Below are positions 18,434 to 27,861 of a DNA stretch of 41,534 bases, piece after piece. The position numbers and the translations under genes were made by a program. The notes below the pieces were generated by a model, which did no database searches, was not told where the DNA came from, and worked only from the letters and a program-made list of their open reading frames with translations. The stretch is from Betaproteobacteria bacterium (GTDB lineage: Bacteria; Pseudomonadota; Gammaproteobacteria; Burkholderiales; Burkholderiaceae). The DNA is taken from the NCBI GenBank assembly GCA_947378095.1, contig CANCIL010000004.1, forward strand, positions 1-41,534, given 5' to 3'. Each line of letters begins with the position of its first letter. The first letter of the stretch is position 1.

Positions 18434-20665
18434 ATGACAATAGATCTACAAAGTAAGACTTTAGAAAGCAACTCACGTCGCGAATTTATTATCAAAGGCA
18501 CCTTATTGGGTGGCGGTTTGATGTTGGGGGTCGGCGCTATTCCAGATTTAGCCTTCGCACAAGCAGACACTAAATATGATCCCAATACGCCAACGAAGTA
18601 TGGCGATGCTGAGGTGAATGCCTGGGTCAGCATTCTGCCTGACGAAACTGTTTACATTAGAATCGCCCGCTCAGAAATGGGTCAGGGTACGCGTACCGGA
18701 TTGGCACAGCTTGTCACGGAAGAATTAGAGTGCAATTGGAAAAAAGTGAAAACTCAATCTGCAACACCAGCTCAAAGCTTGGCTCGCAAACGGGTTTGGG
18801 GTGAGCATGGTACTGGCGGTAGCCGCGGTATTCGAATTTCTGAGGACTATGTTCGTCGTGGCGCAGCAGCAGCTCGCATCATGCTGGTTCAAGCAGCTGC
18901 GAATCAGTGGAATGTTCCTGTCAGCGAGCTCAAGGTGGATAAAGGTGTTATTACCCACGTACCTACTGGACGTAAAACGACTTATGGCAAGGTGGCAGAG
19001 CTCGCGTCTACTTTAACTCCGCCTGATCCAAAGAGTATTACGCTCAAAGATCCTAGAAATTGGAAGGTAGCGGGTCAACCTTATGCTCGCATCGATACGG
19101 CTAATAAAGTAAACGGTACAAAGGTATACGGTGCAGATTTGCAGTTGCCCGGTATGTTGTCTGCATCCATTAAATCTTGCCCTGTTTTTGGCGGTAAGCT
19201 GGTTAGCTATGACGAATCCAAGATTATGGGTATGCGTGGCGTCAAGGGTGTTGTTAAAGTAAATGACAGCACGGTTGCCGTAGTAGCTGATACTTGGTGG
19301 CGTGCTAATAAAGCATTAGGTTCTTTGCCTATCGTATGGGATGAGGGCAAAGGCGCCAATGTTTCACAAGATGACATCAATAAAATGTTACGTGCTGGTC
19401 TTGATGAGCAGGGTGATTTTTGGCAGCGTAAAGAGGGTGATGCACCTGCCGCTATCTCGGGGTCAGCCAAGAAGGTAGAGGCGATCTACTTCACTCCATA
19501 TCGTGCTCACGTCACAATGGAGCCGATGAATGCTACGGTCAAGATTACAGGTGATCGTGCTGAAGCATGGGTGCCCACACAAAATGGTGAAGGCTCTTTT
19601 GCGGCCTTGTCGGAGGCCACTGGATTTCCTTTGGAAAAGTGTGAGGTCTACAAACTAGATTCTGGTTGTGGTTTAGGTCGCCGGGGTTCTACTCAAGACT
19701 TCACTACTTATGCAGCTAAAGTTGCACAAAAATTTCCAGGCGTTCCTGTGAAGGTGCTTTGGAGTCGTGAAGAAGATCTCACGCACGATTTCTATCATCC
19801 GATTGCCATGGCAAAGATGACTGCAGGATTAGATAGCTCTGGAAATGTAACCGGGATGCATATTAAAGTTGCAGGACAGTCGATTAATGCTCTGGCATCA
19901 CCCCAATCAATCAAAAACGGAAAAGATGAACGTCAGCTCCAGGGTTTTTATGAAAAAGGTCCTGATGCACAACTAGGTTATACCTTCCCAACCTTGCTGA
20001 CTGAATACGTCATGAAGAACACCCATGTCCCAGTTGGACCATGGCGTGGTGTGAATACTAATCAGAACGGTATTTTCATGGAATGCTTTATGGATGAGTG
20101 TGCAAAGGCTGCAGGAAAAGATCCAGTGCAATTTAGACAGGCTCTCATGCAAAGTCATCCAAAGCATTTAGGTGTGTTAAATGCTGCCGCTAAAAAAGCA
20201 AATTGGGATAAGCCATTGCCCCCAGGAAACTTTAGAGGTGTTGCGCAATTCATGGGTTATGCCAGTTACTCTGCTTGTGTTGCAGAAGTCTCAGTGCAAA
20301 ACAACATTGTGAAAATCAATCGCTTGGTATTTGCTTTGAACTCAGGCCATGTCGTCAATCCATACCTGACTCGCGAGCAAATCGAGGGTTCAGTAGCGAT
20401 GGCTTTAGGCGCTATCTTTACTCCTGAGATTAGCGTCGAAAATGGCCGCATCAAGGAGCAAAACTTGGATTCCTATCCACTGCTTAAGCTATCTTCTACG
20501 CCACGTATTGAAACGGTTTTGGTTCCAACCTATGACTTCTGGGGTGGGGTTGGTGAGCCAACGATTTGCGTAGTGGGTCCGGCGGTAGCAAATGCTATTT
20601 CTGCCGCAATTGGTAGGCCTGTTCGTAACTTCCCGCTTTATAAGGAAGGTTTGAGCTTAGCTTAA
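18434..20665 (+). CDS. iorB: Molybdopterin-binding subunit, isoquinoline 1-oxidoreductase beta-like, Tat-exported
   Basis: NSRREFIIKGTLLGGGLML signal; SEMGQGTRTGLAQLV, GGSRGIRIS, VPVGPWRGVNTNQNG, GVGEPTICVVGPAVANAI; ORF extends upstream to 18380. Confidence 0.92.
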   Translation: MTIDLQSKTLESNSRREFIIKGTLLGGGLMLGVGAIPDLAFAQADTKYDPNTPTKYGDAEVNAWVSILPDETVYIRIARSEMGQGTRTGLAQLVTEELECNWKKVKTQSATPAQSLARKRVWGEHGTGGSRGIRISEDYVRRGAAAARIMLVQAAANQWNVPVSELKVDKGVITHVPTGRKTTYGKVAELASTLTPPDPKSITLKDPRNWKVAGQPYARIDTANKVNGTKVYGADLQLPGMLSASIKSCPVFGGKLVSYDESKIMGMRGVKGVVKVNDSTVAVVADTWWRANKALGSLPIVWDEGKGANVSQDDINKMLRAGLDEQGDFWQRKEGDAPAAISGSAKKVEAIYFTPYRAHVTMEPMNATVKITGDRAEAWVPTQNGEGSFAALSEATGFPLEKCEVYKLDSGCGLGRRGSTQDFTTYAAKVAQKFPGVPVKVLWSREEDLTHDFYHPIAMAKMTAGLDSSGNVTGMHIKVAGQSINALASPQSIKNGKDERQLQGFYEKGPDAQLGYTFPTLLTEYVMKNTHVPVGPWRGVNTNQNGIFMECFMDECAKAAGKDPVQFRQALMQSHPKHLGVLNAAAKKANWDKPLPPGNFRGVAQFMGYASYSACVAEVSVQNNIVKINRLVFALNSGHVVNPYLTREQIEGSVAMALGAIFTPEISVENGRIKEQNLDSYPLLKLSSTPRIETVLVPTYDFWGGVGEPTICVVGPAVANAISAAIGRPVRNFPLYKEGLSLA

Positions 20666-20680
20666 CAAGTTCAGCAACCC

Positions 20681-20712
20681 AAAAAAGGCCACCGCAAGGT
20701 GGCTTTTTCTTT
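20681..20712 (+). terminator. Intrinsic terminator after iorB
   Basis: GCCACC-GCAA-GGTGGC then TTTTTCTTTTTT. Confidence 0.85.
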
Positions 20713-20748
20713 TTTGCCATTCTAAAAATATGTCGTCTAATATGTCTT

Positions 20749-21330
20749 ATGCTTTTTCTAAAGACTAGCTTTTTTATTCTCTCGCTAATGCCGCTGGCTC
20801 GCCTCGTGTGGCTTGGAACGCATGATGACTTGGGTGCTAATCCAGTAGAGTGGATTACCCGTTCAACAGGCACTTGGGCCTTGGTATTCTTATGCATCAC
20901 CTTGGCGATGACGCCACTACGTCTTTTGACTGGTTCGACTATATGGGTCAAGATGCGACGCATGTTTGGGCTATTCAGCTTTTTTTATGCTTTACTGCAT
21001 TTCCTTATCTGGATTTGGCTTGATCAAAATTTTGATGTGTATGCCATGTTTAAAGATGTCATGGATAGACCTTTTATTACGATGGGTTTTATTAGCTTTG
21101 TATTGCTAATACCTTTGGCCTTGACATCTAATCAGTGGTCCTTGCGTTCACTTGGTAAAAATTGGAGCCTATTGCATAGATTGGTATATGTCATTGTCTG
21201 TACTGTAATAGCCCATTATTGGTGGCATAAAGCAGGCAAGAATGATCTTGGAACGGTCAGCATCTATGCTGTGATTATTTTGCTATTGCTCACTTTCCGG
21301 ATTCCGAAAGTGAAACAATATTTCAAGTAA
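20749..21330 (+). CDS. msrQ: Heme-binding membrane subunit of MsrPQ (YedZ)
   Basis: Multi-TM; NPVEWITRSTGTWALVFLCITLAMTPLRLLTG; FYALLHFLIWIWLDQ; LHRLVYVIVCTVIAHYWWHKA. Confidence 0.93.
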   Translation: MLFLKTSFFILSLMPLARLVWLGTHDDLGANPVEWITRSTGTWALVFLCITLAMTPLRLLTGSTIWVKMRRMFGLFSFFYALLHFLIWIWLDQNFDVYAMFKDVMDRPFITMGFISFVLLIPLALTSNQWSLRSLGKNWSLLHRLVYVIVCTVIAHYWWHKAGKNDLGTVSIYAVIILLLLTFRIPKVKQYFK

Positions 21331-21336
21331 TTCGAC

Positions 21337-22227
21337 TTAGAATTCTCTTTGATAGCGTAATGCTAAGCGCCGACTTTCAAAAAATCCGTTTTTAATTTCC
21401 ATATCACGACCATATTGCAAGGTGATACGTCCAATGGGATAGTGAGCAACTGCACTGAGTAAATACCGTTGGGTATTAACGGTATTGTTTTGGTAAGCAT
21501 TCCCTATAGTAGTGGCGCCGCCAGCAACATAAAAATAACTCGCGCCCAGAGTGTAGGTTTGATCAATTCTAAGAATCGGCCCTAATTGGGCAGTTGTTAA
21601 TGGTTTTTGATTAAGGGATGTAGTTCTGCCGGAGAAGCATGCTGCTGCGCACTGATTATTAGCGCCAAACCACATCGTATCTACTGCAATCATGCCGTCT
21701 AGATTGCTCATGATGGGTTGCTGGTAACCCATTTGCAAATCTGCTTTCCAACGATTCTCACTCAAATTAAAAGCTTGCTGGCTGTTATAGCTGCCGGTAG
21801 GCGCGATGAGATAGCCGGCTACTCCAAGATAACGTCGAGCCTGTCGGTCAGAGTAGGGCCAGATTGCCGTCATCAATGCCAGATCGCCAATGCCAGTATC
21901 GGACGAGTATGCTGATAAAGATCCAGATGGCTTAAGAGTGCCATAAGGAAGTTGTATGTAGGAAGCTGCAGGCAAATCTGCAATCGCATAAGTCGTACTA
22001 AAGCGAAGCTGCGCAGCTTGTCCAGTAATAACGGGACTTGCGAAGGGTTTAGAGCTGACTACTGATCCGTTTTTATAGTAGGTGTCATTATCAGTATTGA
22101 GATAGCTGACGCTGACATAATTTTTTCCAGGTAGCGGCGCAATAATATCGTTCGGCTGCAAGTCAACAGCCCAAGCTGGGTGAGCGCAGATCAAAATAAT
22201 TGCTGGGGCTATTTGTTTAAAACGCAT
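21337..22227 (-). CDS. Outer-membrane transporter-like protein (SphA/MetA-pathway of phenol degradation family)
   Basis: Signal peptide; GDLALMTAIWPYSDRQARRYLGVAGYLIAPTGSYN; C-terminal LALRYQREF. Confidence 0.8.
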   Translation of the reverse strand: MRFKQIAPAIILICAHPAWAVDLQPNDIIAPLPGKNYVSVSYLNTDNDTYYKNGSVVSSKPFASPVITGQAAQLRFSTTYAIADLPAASYIQLPYGTLKPSGSLSAYSSDTGIGDLALMTAIWPYSDRQARRYLGVAGYLIAPTGSYNSQQAFNLSENRWKADLQMGYQQPIMSNLDGMIAVDTMWFGANNQCAAACFSGRTTSLNQKPLTTAQLGPILRIDQTYTLGASYFYVAGGATTIGNAYQNNTVNTQRYLLSAVAHYPIGRITLQYGRDMEIKNGFFESRRLALRYQREF

Positions 22228-22269
22228 GCTTTATTTTACGCAATTGAGGCATTTTTGTTCAACTAGTGA

Positions 22270-22893
22270 TTAGTCTTCAAATATAAGCTCTGGGATTGAT
22301 GTGAGATTGAGGAGGTCTTTTGCTGTGTCGGGAGTAGCATTTAACCAGTCATTAAAAAGCTCGGGCCTCAAGGGCAGTACCGTCCGTTTCTCGTCTTCTG
22401 GTTTATGTAGGCGATTCATGACGGGATGCTCATCCGCATTGATAGTCAGCATTGAAAAAGATACGATTAATTCTCCCGTTTCTGGCTCTGTCCAGGTATC
22501 CCAAATGGAGGCTATAGCCATGGGTTGCCCGTTGGATTGCTTTATTCGGGTTCGAACAGCCTTACCCGATTCATAGCTGGGTTCATAAAATGCATCAGCT
22601 AAAGCTAAAGCGTAATGGCGCTTTGACCAGGCATGTTTATATGATGGCTTCTCAGCAACAGTTTCCGTTCTGGCGTTATAGGTTCTTCTGCCAAAATCAC
22701 CATCCTTCGCCCAAGAGGGTATGAGGCCAAAGCGGGCCAAACCAATTGCCGTTCGTTCAGTGTTGTGACTCTTTAAAACAATAGGGCCAGGATAGGCTGG
22801 AAATATGTCATGAGAACTGGTGACGGGAAGAGCTAAGTCGAAATGGGATTTAACCCAATCTACATTAACGGTGGGTAGATATTGAACGCACAT
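22270..22893 (-). CDS. SOS response-associated peptidase (YedK/HMCES, SRAP)
   Basis: Catalytic Cys2 (MCVQ), ARFGLIPSWAKD, YNARTETVAEKPSYKHAW, DAFYEP, EHPVMNRLHKP. Confidence 0.92.
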   Translation of the reverse strand: MCVQYLPTVNVDWVKSHFDLALPVTSSHDIFPAYPGPIVLKSHNTERTAIGLARFGLIPSWAKDGDFGRRTYNARTETVAEKPSYKHAWSKRHYALALADAFYEPSYESGKAVRTRIKQSNGQPMAIASIWDTWTEPETGELIVSFSMLTINADEHPVMNRLHKPEDEKRTVLPLRPELFNDWLNATPDTAKDLLNLTSIPELIFED

Positions 22894-22916
22894 ATCAAAA
22901 AACGCTTAGTTCGTAA

Positions 22917-23582
22917 TCAGCTCTTAGGCAGTACTTGTTGTAAGAAGCGAGAGATATCGATGAGCTCTTCATGATTGACTGAGTGTTCCATGGGGTATTC
23001 ATTCCAATCTACCGGATAAGCTAATTTTTCTAGCAATGCATGGGAAGCTTGGGCCCTATCTAAAACAACAACTGGATCATACGTGCCATGGGCCATAAAA
23101 ATGGGCGTACTCTGATTGGCGCTATGTTTCTCGATGTTTAAAGATAGGGCTAAAGGCAAGTAGCCAGACAAAGCAATAATGCCAGCCAGTTGATGGGGTA
23201 AACGTAAACCAATGTAGAGTGCCATCGCACAGCCTTGCGAGAAGCCAGCAAGCACAATATGTCGATAATCAATACCGCGTTGAACTTCACGTTCGATTAA
23301 TTCAATAATAGAAGCGGCAGAGCGTTTAATACCATCCGCATCTTCCTGATCCATCAGATTTCTACCCAGGATGTCATACCAGGCTGGCATAACATATCCG
23401 CCATTGACGGTTACGGGCATGCTGGGCGCGCTAGGGAAGATGAATCGAATTGCCAGATTTTCTGGAAGATGTAACTCTGGAATGATGGGGACAAAGTCAT
23501 TACCATCGGCGCCGAGTCCGTGCAGCCAAATTACTGAGCAAGTAGGGTTAGGTGAGGTTTCAAGTTCTATACAAGGTAGCAT
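22917..23582 (-). CDS. Alpha/beta hydrolase, carboxylesterase/phospholipase family
   Basis: VIWLHGLGADGNDFVPI, LAGFSQGCAMAL, MAHGTYDPVV, EYPMEHSVNHEEL. Confidence 0.95.
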   Translation of the reverse strand: MLPCIELETSPNPTCSVIWLHGLGADGNDFVPIIPELHLPENLAIRFIFPSAPSMPVTVNGGYVMPAWYDILGRNLMDQEDADGIKRSAASIIELIEREVQRGIDYRHIVLAGFSQGCAMALYIGLRLPHQLAGIIALSGYLPLALSLNIEKHSANQSTPIFMAHGTYDPVVVLDRAQASHALLEKLAYPVDWNEYPMEHSVNHEELIDISRFLQQVLPKS

Positions 23583-23669
23583 GGCTTGATCATCTATATT
23601 GATATGGAGTGATCATTGTAGTGTTTTGAGCTCACTGGTTTCAGTGGCTCATTCATTAATCGAATGCCA

Positions 23670-23888
23670 TTAGTTTTCTATCACCACGAAATCACCACAG
23701 GACACTTTTTCCCTGAATTGGGAGAAGGAAAACAAGGCTTTTATTTGCCTAGTTACCAATACTTCAATTTTTCCTTCTGGGGTGAGATTAGCAAAATACT
23801 CGCCAACCGGAAAAGGGGTCTCCAGGCTATTTTTTGAGTCGTTTACTTGAGTGAGAAGTGTCTGACTTTTAGTAATTTTGATAAGCAT
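23670..23888 (-). CDS. Hypothetical protein, 72 aa
   Basis: ORF with protein-like composition; no recognised domain. Confidence 0.4.
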   Translation of the reverse strand: MLIKITKSQTLLTQVNDSKNSLETPFPVGEYFANLTPEGKIEVLVTRQIKALFSFSQFREKVSCGDFVVIEN

Positions 23889-23907
23889 GCCTTATCTTAA
23901 GAACTAA

Positions 23908-24480
<573 letters not shown>

Positions 24481-24489
24481 GCTTAAGTC

Positions 24490-24915
24490 GTGAGCTCTCA
24501 ATATTTATTTGTTTATGGCACGCTGAAGTCTGACGCTACCAATGCACATGCAAAACAGTTTCATTCGCAAGCGCAATTGATTGGCGCGGCTGCATGGCAG
24601 GGGTGTTTATATTTGGTTACGAACTATCCTGCAGCTATAGCCTCATCTAATCCGCAAGACCGGGTAATTGGAGAGTTATGGAAACTGATTGATCCCGAGC
24701 CATTGCTGCAAGCTCTAGATGAGTATGAAGAGTGCGCATCTTCTAGCCCACTTCCTCATGAGTATCAACGTTTAATTCAGCCTATAGAATTTAATGCTCA
24801 AGTGATTCAAGCTTGGATTTATATTTACCTGCCCAGTACTGCCGAGCTTGCAAGGATTGATTCTGGCCTATTTATTAACCAGAATCAAAAATTGCTTAGA
24901 CGTAGCGCGCAATAA
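24490..24915 (+). CDS. Gamma-glutamylcyclotransferase family protein
   Basis: LFVYGTLKSDATNAHAK, ALDEYEEC. Confidence 0.9.
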   Translation: MSSQYLFVYGTLKSDATNAHAKQFHSQAQLIGAAAWQGCLYLVTNYPAAIASSNPQDRVIGELWKLIDPEPLLQALDEYEECASSSPLPHEYQRLIQPIEFNAQVIQAWIYIYLPSTAELARIDSGLFINQNQKLLRRSAQ

Positions 24916-26152
24916 ATACTTTATCGCCCTGAGGCTTGAGTTCAATCCAGACGAAATGACCAGAGCCGGGAGCAACATCGATGGCTTCATTTTTGCTATT
25001 CCACATTTTCTCTAATGTGATGTCATGATTGCCAACTGGCTCGATGATTTCTAATTTATCACCGACTGCAAATCGATTTTTGACATCAATCTTGACTCGT
25101 CCTGCAGCCTGATCTATTTCGATCACTTCGCCAACATACATGCTGCGACCAGATAATGAGTGGCCTCTCATGTAGAGCTGGTATTCCTTGTCATGGTGAC
25201 GCTCGTAAAAGCCATCGGTATAACCACGATTAGCCAAGCCTTCGAGACTTCCTAAAAGTGCTGGATTTAATGGACGACCTGCAACAGCATCATCAATTGC
25301 AGCGCGATAAGATTGGCTTGTGCGAGCAACGTAGTAGGGTGACTTGGTGCGTCCCTCGATTTTGAATGAGTCCACACCCATTTTAGTCAGTCGTTCAATG
25401 TGTTCGATGGCACGCAGATCTTTGGAGTTCATGATGTAAGTGCCATGTTCATCCTCTTCGATTGGCATGAGTTCACCAGGCTTGCCAGTTTCTTCTAGTA
25501 GGAAGACGTCTCCACTAGCTGCTTCTTCTGCTGGGAGCACTTTATAGTCCCAACGGCACGCATTGGTACAGGCGCCTTGATTGGGATCGCGATGAGACAT
25601 GTAGCCTGAGAGAAGGCAGCGTCCAGAGTAGGCCATACATAAAGCGCCATGTACAAAAACTTCTAATTCCATTTCTGGACAATCTTGCCTCACCTCTTCG
25701 ATCTCATCAAATGAGAGTTCGCGAGATAGGATCACTCTAGAAATTCCAACTGATCGCCAAAACTTAGCAGCAGCACCATTCACGGTATTAGCTTGAACCG
25801 ATAAATGAATTGGCATATCTGGCCATGCTTCTCTTGCCATCATGATGAGCCCTGGATCAGACATGATCAAAGCATCTGGTTTTAAGTCCACTACAGAGGA
25901 CATGTCTTTGATATAAGTGCGAGTCTTGCCACCATGCGGCAATACGTTAGAGACTAGGTAGAATTTCTTGCCAAGCGCATGGGCAGTATCAATACCCTCT
26001 TTCAACACCTCTATCTTGCCGAAGTCATTATTACGAACTCGTAGTGAGTAACGAGGTTGTCCGGCATAGATTGCATCCGCTCCAAAATGAAAGGCGGTTT
26101 GCAACATATTAATGCTGCCGGCAGGGGCAAGAAGTTCTGGTGTTTTCATCAT
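24896..26152 (-). CDS. trhP: U32 family peptidase (TrhP/YegQ-like tRNA hydroxylation protein)
   Basis: ELLAPAGSINMLQTAFHFGADAIYAGQPRYSLR; ELEVFVHGALCMAYSGRCLLSGYM; KIEGRTKSPYYVA. Confidence 0.93.
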   Translation of the reverse strand: MMKTPELLAPAGSINMLQTAFHFGADAIYAGQPRYSLRVRNNDFGKIEVLKEGIDTAHALGKKFYLVSNVLPHGGKTRTYIKDMSSVVDLKPDALIMSDPGLIMMAREAWPDMPIHLSVQANTVNGAAAKFWRSVGISRVILSRELSFDEIEEVRQDCPEMELEVFVHGALCMAYSGRCLLSGYMSHRDPNQGACTNACRWDYKVLPAEEAASGDVFLLEETGKPGELMPIEEDEHGTYIMNSKDLRAIEHIERLTKMGVDSFKIEGRTKSPYYVARTSQSYRAAIDDAVAGRPLNPALLGSLEGLANRGYTDGFYERHHDKEYQLYMRGHSLSGRSMYVGEVIEIDQAAGRVKIDVKNRFAVGDKLEIIEPVGNHDITLEKMWNSKNEAIDVAPGSGHFVWIELKPQGDKVFIARYV

Positions 26153-26170
26153 CCGCCTATTTTATGAGTT

Positions 26171-27043
26171 TTAGCGATTAAATGAGTTGATGGCCTCAGC
26201 AAGGGCAAGAATGCGCTTTGCATCCTGTATATGGAGCTCTTCAACCAATTTTCCGTTGAGTACGGCAATACCCGCCCCAGATTGAATTGCCGCTTCATAG
26301 GCGGCAATTCTTTGTTGGGCCTCTTCAATTTCTGCAGGGGATGGTCCGAAAGTCTCATTGGCAAGGGCAATTTGGCTGGGGTGAATGAGCGTTTTGCCAT
26401 CAAAACCCATATCCCGCCCTTGAATGCAAGATGATCTCAGGCCTGGCTCATCATCAAGAGAGAGATGCACACCGTCTAGTGCGCAAAGTTGGTGAGCGCG
26501 TGCAGCTAAAACAGATAGTGAAAGCGCTGTGAGTGTTTCTTCTCGGCCTGGTGTGTGACGTGCATGTAAATCTTTGACTAAATCAGACGTGCCCAGAACT
26601 AGCGCCTCTAGTGATGGGTGTGCGCTACAAATTTCTGGAAGTTTAAAAATAGCCATCGGTGTTTCAATCATGGCCCAGATAGTTAGTTGATGTGACGAGT
26701 TGAGTTGCCTCAGTTCTTCGGCTACTGCTTGGATTTGGGCGGCGGACTCTACTTTAGGCAATAGGATGGCATCTGCTTTACTGTGGGCAAATACTTTTAA
26801 ATCATCCAATCCCCATGGCGTATTAAGTCCATTGATTCTGACTACCGCCTCTCGATGACCAAATCCAGACGCTAAGGCAGTATGGACGTTAGCGCGTGCT
26901 GCAACTTTCGCATCTGGAGCAACTGCATCTTCCAGATCTAATATAAGAGAGTCGGCAGGAAGAGATTTGGCTTTTTCAAGTGCTCGTGTATTGGCTCCAG
27001 GCATATACAACACTGAGCGTCTAGGTCGATTGGTATTAATCAT
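26171..27043 (-). CDS. CoA ester lyase, HpcH/HpaI (CitE-like) family
   Basis: RRSVLYMPGANTRALEKAKSLPADSLILDLEDAVAPDAK; GFDGKTLIHPSQI. Confidence 0.93.
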   Translation of the reverse strand: MINTNRPRRSVLYMPGANTRALEKAKSLPADSLILDLEDAVAPDAKVAARANVHTALASGFGHREAVVRINGLNTPWGLDDLKVFAHSKADAILLPKVESAAQIQAVAEELRQLNSSHQLTIWAMIETPMAIFKLPEICSAHPSLEALVLGTSDLVKDLHARHTPGREETLTALSLSVLAARAHQLCALDGVHLSLDDEPGLRSSCIQGRDMGFDGKTLIHPSQIALANETFGPSPAEIEEAQQRIAAYEAAIQSGAGIAVLNGKLVEELHIQDAKRILALAEAINSFNR

Positions 27044-27085
27044 GGTTATTCATGTCGCTTAATAAAAGATCATATATGAGTGCTC

Positions 27086-27805
27086 TTACTTAAATTGCCC
27101 GCCTAGTAACTCAGTAAGTCTTTGCGCACTTGCTTTTACTGTCGAAGCCTGTTTCGTATCAAAGCGATAGGTCGGCATGGTCAGTGTGATGACGCCAATC
27201 AATCCCTCTGCACTAAAGACGGGCGATGAAATACCTGAGATCTCTTTTACCCTATCGCCTGATACAGCAAGCACCATCGCTTCTCGTATCTGAGTATTGG
27301 CTTTACCGGGAGCCCCCTCAAAGGCGCGCAATACTTTCCCTCCGGCACCTTTATCAATAGGCAAAAGATCACCCACCCGAATATGGTCTCGTAAGGCTTG
27401 CTTCGAATCTACTCTATAAAGACAAAGTCGTTTATCACCTTGCCTGACATGAAAGGCAGCACTCTCTTGGGTGGATTTCATGAGCTGCTCTAAAACAGGA
27501 ATCACTACTGTCTCGAGTGATTGCTGTTGCTGATAGGCTGCATTGAGTGAGGCAATAGCTGGACCAAGAACGTACATACCATCAGAACGTTTCATGACTA
27601 AAAGCGCATTGCCTAGTGAGGCAAGCATTCTGAGGGCCGTGCTTTTATAAAGCCCAGTTGCCTCTGCTATTTGGATTAAAGAAAGTGCATTATTTTGTGA
27701 AGAAAAAAGCCGCAAGATCGTCAGCGCTTTATCAACTGAAGCCACCCCAGACTCAGCTATGGCAATTTTTTCTTCGCTTTGCTTGCTTGATTTTCTTGGC
27801 ATAGA
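27086..27805 (-). CDS. IclR family transcriptional regulator (ORF extends to 27877)
   Basis: ALTILRLFSSQNNALSLIQIAEATGLYKSTALRMLASL HTH plus IclR effector domain. Confidence 0.93.
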   Translation of the reverse strand, partial: SMPRKSSKQSEEKIAIAESGVASVDKALTILRLFSSQNNALSLIQIAEATGLYKSTALRMLASLGNALLVMKRSDGMYVLGPAIASLNAAYQQQQSLETVVIPVLEQLMKSTQESAAFHVRQGDKRLCLYRVDSKQALRDHIRVGDLLPIDKGAGGKVLRAFEGAPGKANTQIREAMVLAVSGDRVKEISGISSPVFSAEGLIGVITLTMPTYRFDTKQASTVKASAQRLTELLGGQFK

Positions 27806-27831
27806 CAGTGATGGTGAATTCTGTTTTAATA

Positions 27832-27858
27832 ATAGAACGATATTCCATAGGATAGAAC
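27832..27858. promoter_or_regulatory. Candidate operator in the divergent iclR/mvaB promoter
   Basis: Direct repeat ATAGAAC at 27832 and 27852 (20 bp apart), enclosing an imperfect ATTCCA-N5-TAGAAC dyad. Confidence 0.35.
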
Positions 27859-27861
27859 ATA

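Noticed and set aside
7238-20712. Similar GGCCACC/GGTGGCC hairpins at 7238 and 20681 as a dispersed repeat family
   Set aside because: Both sit directly after genes and are followed by T runs; ordinary intrinsic terminators explain them.
24896-24915. 20-bp convergent overlap of gamma-glutamylcyclotransferase and U32 peptidase genes
   Set aside because: Short tail overlaps are common in compact genomes; no extra signal seen.
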